This document shows, one piece after another, positions 28,901-34,180 of a stretch of 34,180 nt of DNA. Source of the stretch: Bacteroides sp. (lineage in GTDB: Bacteria > Bacteroidota > Bacteroidia > Bacteroidales > SM23-62); the NCBI GenBank assembly GCA_011053095.1, contig DRHS01000020.1, positions 1-34,180 of the forward strand. The letters are read 5' to 3'. Numbering within the stretch: the stretch's first letter is position 1; every line of letters starts with the position of its first letter. The position numbers and the translations under genes are program-made. The notes beneath the pieces are model-generated. The model was not told where the DNA came from, made no database searches, and worked only from the letters and a program-made list of their open reading frames with translations.

Positions 28901-29148
28901 GATGGATTGAAGATGGATCCTACCTGAGATTGAAAGAGTTGACGCTTTCCTTTGATGTAAAGAGAAAGCTATTGTCAATAAACAATATGAAAATATTTGT
29001 AACGGCCACCAATCTTTTTACTATGTCCGCTTACAAAGGATATGATCCTGAATTCAGTTATAGTTCAAGCCTGTTGGATCAGGGGATTGATTATGGTAAA
29101 ATGCCGCTATCGAGGGGATTCCTGGCAGGCATAAAAATTGGACTGTAA
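25999..29148 (+). CDS. SusC-like TonB-dependent outer-membrane transporter 2
   Basis: A 1049-residue transporter. The ATG at 25999 gives MSKGAKIRLLIFSGLLFSAL and a normal signal peptide; the frame extends upstream into the FAS1-C gene but that extension is not signal-like. It has a CarboxypepD_reg-like domain (about 30-95: GRVLNDAGQPVNNVTI), a plug (GQYAQGRASGAYITTNSGMP, MFIRGYSSILSNNQPLYIVD, IIILKDAAATAMYGMRSANG) and a barrel ending GFLAGIKIGL. It is clearly diverged from SusC 1 in this operon, with a shorter linker before the plug, so the two may handle different oligosaccharides. SusD 2 follows after 41 bp. Confidence 0.95.
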   Translation: MSKGAKIRLLIFSGLLFSALVTGQETKNLYGRVLNDAGQPVNNVTISIPGGEEPVYTNENGTFILPEISGNEWIIVNPLDEYKGKQLLLNNQDSIIIYLTRISVDSRFDELAMPVKEKKRRDLISSFNTLDVNKFIEQPYSSIGQYAQGRASGAYITTNSGMPGSGVSMFIRGYSSILSNNQPLYIVDGIPLENSNLYNEMIEGYNYDPLYTVDPLDISEIIILKDAAATAMYGMRSANGVVFIKTLEPQETKTSIDILLRTGISLKPDNLPQLDARQYKHLANEILFSSGINEEKYKRDYPGLFYTSQDPEYFPYGHNTDWQREVFQNARMQNLRFSIKGGGAEAKYGLSISYLNNDGIFKNTSLDRTNIRLVGSFGIFSWLKLNIASNLSTSNAMLKESAISDVSNPILSALSKSPMLNPYEYDEDGNLIQTIAEVEELGTSNPTAVSELLNGSAKNYRFLTSVSLDGEITEKLKFRSLIGLNSNNLKEYLFIPDRGFDLLYNGEVYNVTKAKNTTLLSLYNNNQFYFETPRFRTAHYFHASIGLRWQSNNFQEDWGIGKNTAGDEYTNLNRGLPLLDELGGRNSAWNWGAVYSNIVYSFHDKYLLSGSVSADISSRLGEKAKDALMLGNVPVGMFYSVGGAWRISEEKLFSDLYAIEEFKLRVSYGITGNDDIGETNTFNHFSVGQYRETSVLVPGKLANEELSYQKKNQLNLGLDISLFANRVSGTFNYFNNTSKHLLIFELQNSYLGYDSYPTNSTSIETTGIETDLFCRIISKMNFTLDFGGNFTKFKSIVGEISGGEQVLNNFGNVTLINRVGDPVNSFYGYRYSGVFASWEEASQADLVSDRGVPYGPGDAIFENLADENGETDHVIDKHDKQILGSFEPDFFGGMYLNARYKNWSLNVFFQGVYGNEIYNYVRYRNEGMSDLANQSIKVLQRWQYDGQETKIPKATWGDPAGNNVFSDRWIEDGSYLRLKELTLSFDVKRKLLSINNMKIFVTATNLFTMSAYKGYDPEFSYSSSLLDQGIDYGKMPLSRGFLAGIKIGL

Positions 29149-29189
29149 TGAATCATGGAGAGCTGTTGTTAATTTAAGTATGTAGAAGA

Positions 29190-31061
29190 ATGAAAAGATT
29201 CCCGGTAATTCCTTTGTTCATGATCCTTGTCATGATCCTGCAGTTTGGATGTGAGAAATTCCTCAATCCGGATCAGGATCTTGTGATAAAGGAGGAGAAC
29301 TTTCCATCAGATATTGTGGAATTACGATCAGGCAGCCTTGGATTATATGCCATTCAGCAGGAACTTGTTGAACAGATCGTGATTTTAGGTGAATTGAGAG
29401 GTGATCTTGTGGAGGTTACAGACAACGCAGATCCTGACCTTAAGGAGGTGTACAATTTTCAAATGTCATCCGGAAACCGATACCTTAGTCCCGCTCCTTT
29501 CTACAAACTGATTGCCGCATCAAACAAAATGATAAGGATCCTTGAAAACAACTACCCCGAGGTTACGGATCCTGAATCGGCGATTTCAAATTTTCACTAT
29601 ATGCTGGGTGAGGCAATTTGTATGAGAAGCTGGGCCTACTTTAATGCAGTTCGCATTTACAACGAGATCCCCTATATTCCGGAAACTTTAACTGATATTT
29701 CCGAGATAAATGAATTTGTCAATTCATCCGGAACTTTTGTAGACAGCTCCTATATTGAATACCATCCCAACGGATTTAATAATGATACTATTACAAAGGT
29801 TTTTGAATATACCGACAGAAAATTTCTCGATCAGGATGCCATAACCAGGCTATGCATCAAAGATATTGAAGAACGCGTCAGGGTCGTTGGAGTAGATTAC
29901 AGTTACGATAACAATGACAAAACCTGGAATATCACCGTATGGAATGAATATGCAATGCACACACTATTGGGACAGATGTACCTGCACATTGGTGACTATA
30001 CCCAGGCCTTGAACAATCTGAATGTGCTGCTGAGATTTTTTGACGAAGATGATAATAAGGCTCGCTTCGGAATAGACGAAGAGTTCAGTTATACTAATTG
30101 GAAAAAGATTCTAACAACCATAGATGGTTATGAGCACATCTTTACCCTATGGTTTGGAAAGTCGGACCTGTCTTTCCAGCGCAATAGTTTGCAATACTAT
30201 TTTTCTGCCAGAACACCCAACCTATATGCTCTGAAACCCACAAAATATGCAATAGAGCTATGGGAGACATTATGGAGAAATAAGAATATTGGCTTCAACT
30301 CCAGCAATCCTGATGAAACCTATACAATAGACCCGGGTATTCCTGGGGATTTCAGCAGGGGATATGGTGCCTCCTACCAGTACCTTAAGGATGGCAGAGC
30401 ATTGAGTGATTCTGCAGTTAAATATATGCTGGATCTTAAACTGAAAGACAACAAAAACGAATTACTGGATTTTATGGAAGGTGTAGATACGGTCGTATAC
30501 AAATATACCATCGGGAAAACACCCTTCCAGCAAGATGCACATTATATGGTATACAGGGCTGCATCAGTTCATCTCTATGCGGCTGAGATATATGCTAACT
30601 GGGTCTTTGAGTCGGGTGGATTACCACGGCAATTTCTGTTAAAGGCTGAGCAGTATATTTACAATGGAGATTATCAGGGTGACCCCAGTCAACTGGGTGT
30701 GGCCGGAAGAGTTGGATTTTTCGACGCCAGGGGTATCTCTGTCAGTGAGGATATTATCTATTCGTTTCATCCCTATACAAATGAAGTTACCGGGTATAAA
30801 AGAATCTCCACAACCCTGGAAAAGCAGCTCTACCTGGAAGAGGTCATTTTAACCGAAAGGGCAAGGGAGCTTGCCTTTGAAGGGGAACGTTTTTATGACC
30901 TGGTAAGAATTGCCAGGAGGCGCAACAAGATGGGACTTGATGGAAGTGCATTCCTGGCCGATATGGTCGCTTCCGGCTATCCTGCTTCCGAAAGAGCTCA
31001 CATTAGAAGCCTGTTGATGGATTCCAGAAACTGGTATCTTCCATTTGAACTGACAAACTGA
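29190..31061 (+). CDS. SusD-like surface glycan-binding lipoprotein 2 (long form)
   Basis: A 623-residue SusD/RagB-family lipoprotein, about 100 residues longer than usual. The signal is MKRFPVIPLFMILVMILQ then FGC (Cys21), followed by EKFLNPDQDLV. Family features are LGEAICMRSWAYFNAVRIYN, the TPR-like MHTLLGQMYLHIGDYTQALN, and the C-terminal signature RARELAFEGERFYDLVRIAR. Extra length lies in the middle (roughly 165-215 and 340-400), where loops contacting glycan are usually found. It pairs with SusC 2 and closes the operon. No clear terminator is seen after the stop, only a short weak hairpin. Confidence 0.93.
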   Translation: MKRFPVIPLFMILVMILQFGCEKFLNPDQDLVIKEENFPSDIVELRSGSLGLYAIQQELVEQIVILGELRGDLVEVTDNADPDLKEVYNFQMSSGNRYLSPAPFYKLIAASNKMIRILENNYPEVTDPESAISNFHYMLGEAICMRSWAYFNAVRIYNEIPYIPETLTDISEINEFVNSSGTFVDSSYIEYHPNGFNNDTITKVFEYTDRKFLDQDAITRLCIKDIEERVRVVGVDYSYDNNDKTWNITVWNEYAMHTLLGQMYLHIGDYTQALNNLNVLLRFFDEDDNKARFGIDEEFSYTNWKKILTTIDGYEHIFTLWFGKSDLSFQRNSLQYYFSARTPNLYALKPTKYAIELWETLWRNKNIGFNSSNPDETYTIDPGIPGDFSRGYGASYQYLKDGRALSDSAVKYMLDLKLKDNKNELLDFMEGVDTVVYKYTIGKTPFQQDAHYMVYRAASVHLYAAEIYANWVFESGGLPRQFLLKAEQYIYNGDYQGDPSQLGVAGRVGFFDARGISVSEDIIYSFHPYTNEVTGYKRISTTLEKQLYLEEVILTERARELAFEGERFYDLVRIARRRNKMGLDGSAFLADMVASGYPASERAHIRSLLMDSRNWYLPFELTN

Positions 31062-31636
31062 GTTTTCAGTAGTTAAAATTATTCCCTTAACCTGAGCAGA
31101 TCAATTGTGGGATCTGGAAGGTTTAAAGCATCTAAGGCATCGAAATCCTCCTGGGGAAGTTTGAAATCCCATTGAATAAAAAAGTCTTTCAGGTTATGCC
31201 CGCTGGCCTTTGAAGATACAAGCATGAAATAGGCCATTTTATCTTCCCTTTTTGGAGTCTCTGCTTTCTCTTCCCGCGCAAGCTTATGAACTTTTATTTA
31301 AAATTCATCCCCGTAGGCCATCTGTAAATCTTCAGCCTAATCTGGACAGGTTGGTTTAAAAATTAAGAGATAGATGTTTATCGTCAGCAACGTCCGGATT
31401 CCTTGTAGCATAAAATTAAGAGATACATTACTCATATCAAAGCTGTTTTCTTTAACTCAAAATCCAGCTTTCTTTTCAGTAGGGTTCGCTGCTTGTAAGG
31501 CAGGTGCACACTTTTCAACTTATTCTATAACGATAAATAAATGCCGTTTTTTTTTGGGAACGTCATCTTAAGTCTATGCTATGTCGGATTTACACTGACT
31601 GTGTTTTTTCTGAATTGCAGTTCAAAGACAGGCCAT
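31062..31636. other. Gene-poor interval with debris
   Basis: There is no intact gene here. A minus-strand C-terminal gene fragment occupies 31079-31297 (separate entry). Beyond it there are only short open stretches interrupted by stops, including a 65-codon plus-strand frame at 31374-31571 without protein-like features, and a T9 run near 31549. The sequence is more AT-rich than the PUL genes. I read it as scar tissue between the PUL and the following material. Confidence 0.5.
31079..31297 (-). pseudogene. C-terminal remnant of an exported enzyme, possibly M60-like peptidase
   Basis: The minus-strand frame is open for 72 codons to a TAA at 31079-31081 but lacks a plausible start, being closed by an upstream stop at 31298-31300. 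It encodes DKMAYFMLVSSKASGHNLKD, then FFIQWDFKLPQEDFDAL. The pattern of a catalytic-domain helix, NLxxFFxxW and a short acidic tail resembles the end of M60/enhancin-like metallopeptidases. The assignment rests on memory of the family and is weak. That it is a fragment of a once longer gene is more secure. Confidence 0.35.
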
Positions 31637-32116
31637 CTAAGTTCTCGTCCTCTTCAATATTCTAGATACTTTACTCTCTGAGATGTTTAACTTCTCAGCA
31701 ACTTCTCGTTGTGTAATACCCTTTTCCTTCATCTCCATGATTTTATCAATTAAGTATTCCGGTCCATTTAAAAACACCGTGGAGATTATAAGAATTCCAG
31801 TATAAAGAGCAAAATAAATCGCACCAAAATGAATTGGAATTGATATAAAATAATAAAGTAATACACCAATTGTATCAATAAATCCATAGGTGAAAATAAG
31901 ACTCTTTCTATTGCTAATATAAATTACAAATGCTGTTGCAACTGAATAAGAAAGTGCAAAAACCATTGCAAGGATTGTCGGTTCATCAAGATTCAGATAT
32001 GAGAAGGCTTGCTTAGTTGATATCTCAGGATTGAGATAATACAATAATTTGCAATGCACTGAAAAAATATGAATGCTCAGTGCAATTATCAGCTTATTAA
32101 AATGTTTTGGTTTCAT
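31637..32116 (-). CDS. Small four-helix membrane protein with C-terminal helix-turn-helix
   Basis: A 159-residue protein not recognised as a named family. Four hydrophobic segments (about 9-27, 46-67, 73-94, 97-116) are followed by a cytoplasmic tail with a helix-turn-helix (about 134-155: GITQREVAEKLNISESKVSR), of the kind found in sequence-specific DNA-binding or resolvase-like tails. This suggests a membrane-tethered one-component regulator. The base composition is lower in G+C than the PUL, and the gene stands alone among debris, consistent with horizontal acquisition. It starts at an ATG at 32114-32116 and has no co-directional neighbour. Whether it regulates anything nearby is unknown. 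Confidence 0.7.
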   Translation of the reverse strand: MKPKHFNKLIIALSIHIFSVHCKLLYYLNPEISTKQAFSYLNLDEPTILAMVFALSYSVATAFVIYISNRKSLIFTYGFIDTIGVLLYYFISIPIHFGAIYFALYTGILIISTVFLNGPEYLIDKIMEMKEKGITQREVAEKLNISESKVSRILKRTRT

Positions 32117-32790
32117 AATCTATTTATTTATTTTTATTTATAGTTTATTTTATTGAATTCGTATGAAGGACATAGTCACTACAGTAAAAACTGGGAATTG
32201 AGTATGGCTAAATCAGATGGGGAATGGTACTGGTACTGGTACAGCTTAAGAATTAATGAAATATCCTGGAGTAATAATTGGTTCGAACTCTGTACTCTCG
32301 GGATCACTTTTAAATTTTACAATCCCTTGTAAACAAGAGCTTTACAGGGGAATGTTCTTTTATAACGTAAGAATAACCTAAAATTACCCCTCATATATCA
32401 ATTGACCACACCTTGGTATGCGTGAAGGATTTTCGAACAAAATGAACCTTTCTTCTTAGCATGATTATTTCATCAAAATTTATCAGCAGAACAATGTGGA
32501 GATAAATCGAGTATTTTTATAAGAACCCACATGAAAGAGTGTGGGTACGTTTATTAGCTCATCAAACAGATAAATTTCTAACTTCTCTTGATTATATAGA
32601 AGAATCAGAGTAGCAAAAAAATGCGATTATATTAATATTCTTTTAAACCATGTTCTATGCAGCCACCTTCAAAATAATCCTTTAAGACTCACCTAATCTC
32701 AACCTGTCTTCCTCTGTACTTATTACAGAAGGTATATTATTATAACTTTACGGAAATGAACCTGTTTCTAAACTGTTGTACCTGATTGTT
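32117..32790. other. AT-rich gene-poor interval with coding debris
   Basis: There is no intact gene. A protein-like C-terminal frame lies at 32144-32332 (separate entry), and another 35-codon one ends at 32613 (NPHERVWVRLLAHQTDKFLT). A small perfect hairpin, ACCCACA (32525-32531) with TGTGGGT (32540-32546), is not followed by a T tract. No copy of the 42-bp operator and no confident promoter for the sulfatase at 32791 was seen. Confidence 0.45.
32144..32332 (+). pseudogene. C-terminal fragment of an unidentified protein
   Basis: The frame is open for 62 codons and ends in TAA at 32330-32332 with no usable start. It encodes an aromatic-rich stretch (SDGEWYWYWYSLRINEISWS then ELCTLGITFKFYNPL) that alternates like the last strands of a beta-barrel or beta-sandwich. 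It is protein-like but cannot be assigned to a family. Confidence 0.3.
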
Positions 32791-33777
32791 ATGAATAAAA
32801 TGATTGCATTATTACCACTTCTTGCATTTCTTACCGCATGTACAGTGCAGGAAAAGGAGACCCCGGGAAAACCGAATTTTGTGTGGATACTTTCCGAAGA
32901 CAATTCCAAACACTATATGGAACTCTTTGATGAAGATGGGATTGCCACACCGAATATTGAGAAACTCGCCGAAAATGGAATTTTGTTTACCTCTGCCTTT
33001 TCCAATTCACCAGTATGCAGCGTGGCAAGGTCAACCCTGATTTCATCCTGCTATGGACCGCGTATCGGTACCCAGTATCATCGCCGGACTCAGCTGGTTC
33101 CCATGCCGAAAGGTATCGAGATGTTTCCTGTATACCTGCGTGAGATTGGATACTATACTACGAATAATAGCAAGAAGGATTATAATATCATAGAGAATGA
33201 TGGGGTATGGGATGAATCTTCCAAAAATGCTCACTGGAGCAACAGGGCAGAAAGTCAGCCATTCTTTCATAAGATGTCTCGCAGTGCTTCCCATGAAAGC
33301 AATCTGCACTTTATGAAGAGCAAAATGGAAACCTATGTGACTACAGTGGACCCGGACGAGGTTTTCCTGAATCCAAAGCATCCGGATACAGAAACTTTTC
33401 GCTTTACAGCCGCATATTATCGTGATAAAATTCTTGAAGTGGATACCATCGTCGGAGATGTAGTAGAACAATTGAAAGAAGATGGTTTACTGGAGAATAC
33501 ATTCATATTCTATTTTGGTGATCACGGAGGAGTACTCCCCGGGAGCAAAGGATTTGCCTACGAAACAGGCTTGCATGTTCCCCTGGTTGTCAGGATTCCT
33601 GAGAATTTCAGGCATCTGGTAGATTTTAAACAAGGATCAATTACGGATGGTTTTGTAAGCTTTATTGATTTTGGTCCGACCCTCCTGAAACTCGCGGGTG
33701 TAGAAATCCCTGAAGGAATTGACGGAAGACCATTCCTGGGAGAAGACGATGTTGTCCCAAACTTAGTTGAAATTTAG
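32791..33777 (+). CDS. S1-family sulfatase lipoprotein, C-terminally truncated
   Basis: The ATG at 32791 gives MNKMIALLPLLAFLTAC, a perfect lipoprotein signal (Cys17); the frame can be extended to a TTG at 32776 but this is not needed. Sulfatase features are: ILSEDNS metal site (Glu36, Asp37), CSVARSTL with candidate formylglycine Cys76 (a variant of CxPxR with Val at the third position), TTNNSKKDYN, QPFF and SASHES with His168, YFGDHGG with Asp244/His245, and GSKGFAYETGLHVPLVVRIP. The pattern recalls the heparan/ulvan-type S1_8 group (from memory). At 328 residues it is roughly 150 short: after LKLAGVEIPEGIDGRPFLG the reading runs into DDVVPNLVEI and stops, just before an IS256-type transposase. 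The C-terminal subdomain that completes the active-site cleft is missing, so activity is doubtful. Confidence 0.85.
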   Translation: MNKMIALLPLLAFLTACTVQEKETPGKPNFVWILSEDNSKHYMELFDEDGIATPNIEKLAENGILFTSAFSNSPVCSVARSTLISSCYGPRIGTQYHRRTQLVPMPKGIEMFPVYLREIGYYTTNNSKKDYNIIENDGVWDESSKNAHWSNRAESQPFFHKMSRSASHESNLHFMKSKMETYVTTVDPDEVFLNPKHPDTETFRFTAAYYRDKILEVDTIVGDVVEQLKEDGLLENTFIFYFGDHGGVLPGSKGFAYETGLHVPLVVRIPENFRHLVDFKQGSITDGFVSFIDFGPTLLKLAGVEIPEGIDGRPFLGEDDVVPNLVEI

Positions 33778-33780
33778 AAA

Positions 33781-33813
33781 GGAAGAATCAGCCTTTGATG
33801 AGCTGATTCTTCC
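33781..33813. other. Perfect 12-bp stem hairpin between truncated sulfatase and transposase
   Basis: GGAAGAATCAGC (33781-33792) and GCTGATTCTTCC (33802-33813) pair perfectly around a 9-nt loop. It begins 3 bp after the sulfatase stop and 48 bp before the transposase ATG. No strong T tract follows on either strand. It may be a barrier to read-through transcription within the IS leader, or an imperfect terminator. Confidence 0.5.
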
Positions 33814-33861
33814 GGGAGGTTCCAAAAATGTTTAATTTAAAACGTCCAAATTTTAAATAAC

Positions 33862-34180
33862 ATGGAACCTAAAAGTAAAGATACCCAATTAAAACGTAGA
33901 AATTTATCCTGGTTGCAGGAGCAATCAGTAGACATTAAAATTTCATTGCTACAGAACCATTTAAGCATTTGCCAAATCATGATCAATGAGCTTTTGGAGG
34001 AAGAAGTAACACAGAAGGCCGGAGCCCGCTATAAAAGGGAGAAGCCTCATGATGGACGCTACAGCCGCTGGGGATTTAACCCCGGGAGTGTGCGCATTGG
34101 AGACCAGAAGCTCAAAGTGGATGTTCCCAGAATCTATGATAATGAGCAAGACAAGAACACGATGCTGGATAGGTATGAAG
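33862..34180 (+). CDS. IS256 (mutator-type) family transposase, N-terminal part
   Basis: The first 106 codons are visible; the gene runs off the window end. The ATG at 33862 starts MEPKSKDTQLKRRNLSWLQE. The region INELLEEEVTQKAGARYKRE, then GRYSRWGFNPGSVRIGDQKL, then VDVPRIYDNEQDKNTMLDRY reproduces the N-terminal DNA-binding block of mutator-type transposases: a leucine-rich helix with EEEV, a YxRWGxxPGS turn, the VPR strand and a closing LDRYE. The DDE catalytic core lies downstream of the window. It is the only mobile-element gene seen here. Confidence 0.85.
   Translation, partial: MEPKSKDTQLKRRNLSWLQEQSVDIKISLLQNHLSICQIMINELLEEEVTQKAGARYKREKPHDGRYSRWGFNPGSVRIGDQKLKVDVPRIYDNEQDKNTMLDRYE

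Larger units (their letters stand above)
33778..34180 (+). mobile_element. IS256-type insertion sequence, left part only
   Basis: The left boundary is uncertain: it lies somewhere between the loss of sulfatase homology (about 33745) and the transposase ATG at 33862. Terminal inverted repeats and target duplication cannot be tested because the right end is outside the window. A TGTCCCAAACTT at 33754-33765 is a possible start of the left inverted repeat. The element probably truncated the sulfatase gene on insertion. Confidence 0.55.

Noticed and set aside
31374-31571. 65-codon plus-strand frame
   Set aside because: No signal peptide, domain or neighbour supports it; it lies in debris and I could not distinguish it from chance.
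32525-32546. 7-bp stem hairpin as a terminator
   Set aside because: There is no T tract on either strand and no intact upstream gene for it to end.
1-34180. CRISPR arrays, tRNA or rRNA genes, origins, integrase attachment sites
   Set aside because: I looked for regularly spaced repeats, cloverleaf-like or rRNA-like sequence and integrase genes and saw none; the only mobile-element gene is the IS256-type transposase.

Overview
The window is from a Bacteroidota genome, probably a marine polysaccharide degrader of the Marinilabiliales/Prolixibacteraceae type (the lineage is inferred). The evidence is two SusC/SusD pairs, a hybrid two-component system (HTCS), a type IX secretion (T9SS) C-terminal signal, many lipoprotein signal peptides, and promoter-like boxes resembling the Bacteroidota TAnnTTTG -7 element. 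The layout is that of a polysaccharide utilization locus (PUL). S1 sulfatases, a GH105 unsaturated uronyl hydrolase, a YesU-like DUF1961 protein and two BNR_4 propellers with an ulvan-lyase-like His/His/Tyr/Arg arrangement make a sulfated, uronate- and rhamnose-rich glycan such as ulvan the best substrate guess. No biochemistry is visible here.

Region by region. Positions 1-4394 (minus) hold a degradation operon read GH105, DUF1961, S1 sulfatase, then a BNR_4 protein cut by the window edge. A rho-independent terminator (4478-4513) separates it from a large T9SS-secreted lamin-tail-domain protein (4535-8557, minus). The HTCS regulator (8788-12792, plus) is divergent from that gene. A minus-strand pair follows: a GH88-like lipoprotein (14328-15458) and then a lyase-like BNR_4 lipoprotein (12843-14294). 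Divergent from the pair is a seven-gene plus-strand operon of about 15.3 kb (15734-31061): FAS1 lipoprotein, SusC, SusD, FAS1, FAS1, SusC, SusD. Positions 31062-32790 are a low-coding scar with gene debris and one small membrane protein carrying a C-terminal helix-turn-helix. The window ends in a C-terminally truncated S1 sulfatase abutting the start of an IS256-type transposase.

The main discovery is regulatory. The two divergent intergenic regions (around 8682-8723 and 15540-15581) share a 42-bp element: a block identical at 20 of 22 bases, then 13 variable bases, then TGTTCAA. The outer arms form a TTGAAC/GTTCAA dyad. At three promoters (T9SS gene, GH88-like/lyase operon, FAS1-SusCD operon) a -7-like box of the form TAnnnTTGyA starts exactly 79 bp from the dyad centre. 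This looks like the operator of the locus HTCS and ties three transcription units into one regulon.

Working model (inference): surface lyase-like propellers and sulfatases cut the polymer. The SusC/D transporters, helped by unusual FAS1 lipoproteins, import oligosaccharides, and GH105 removes unsaturated uronate ends in the periplasm. The HTCS senses a product and switches on the three units through the shared operator.
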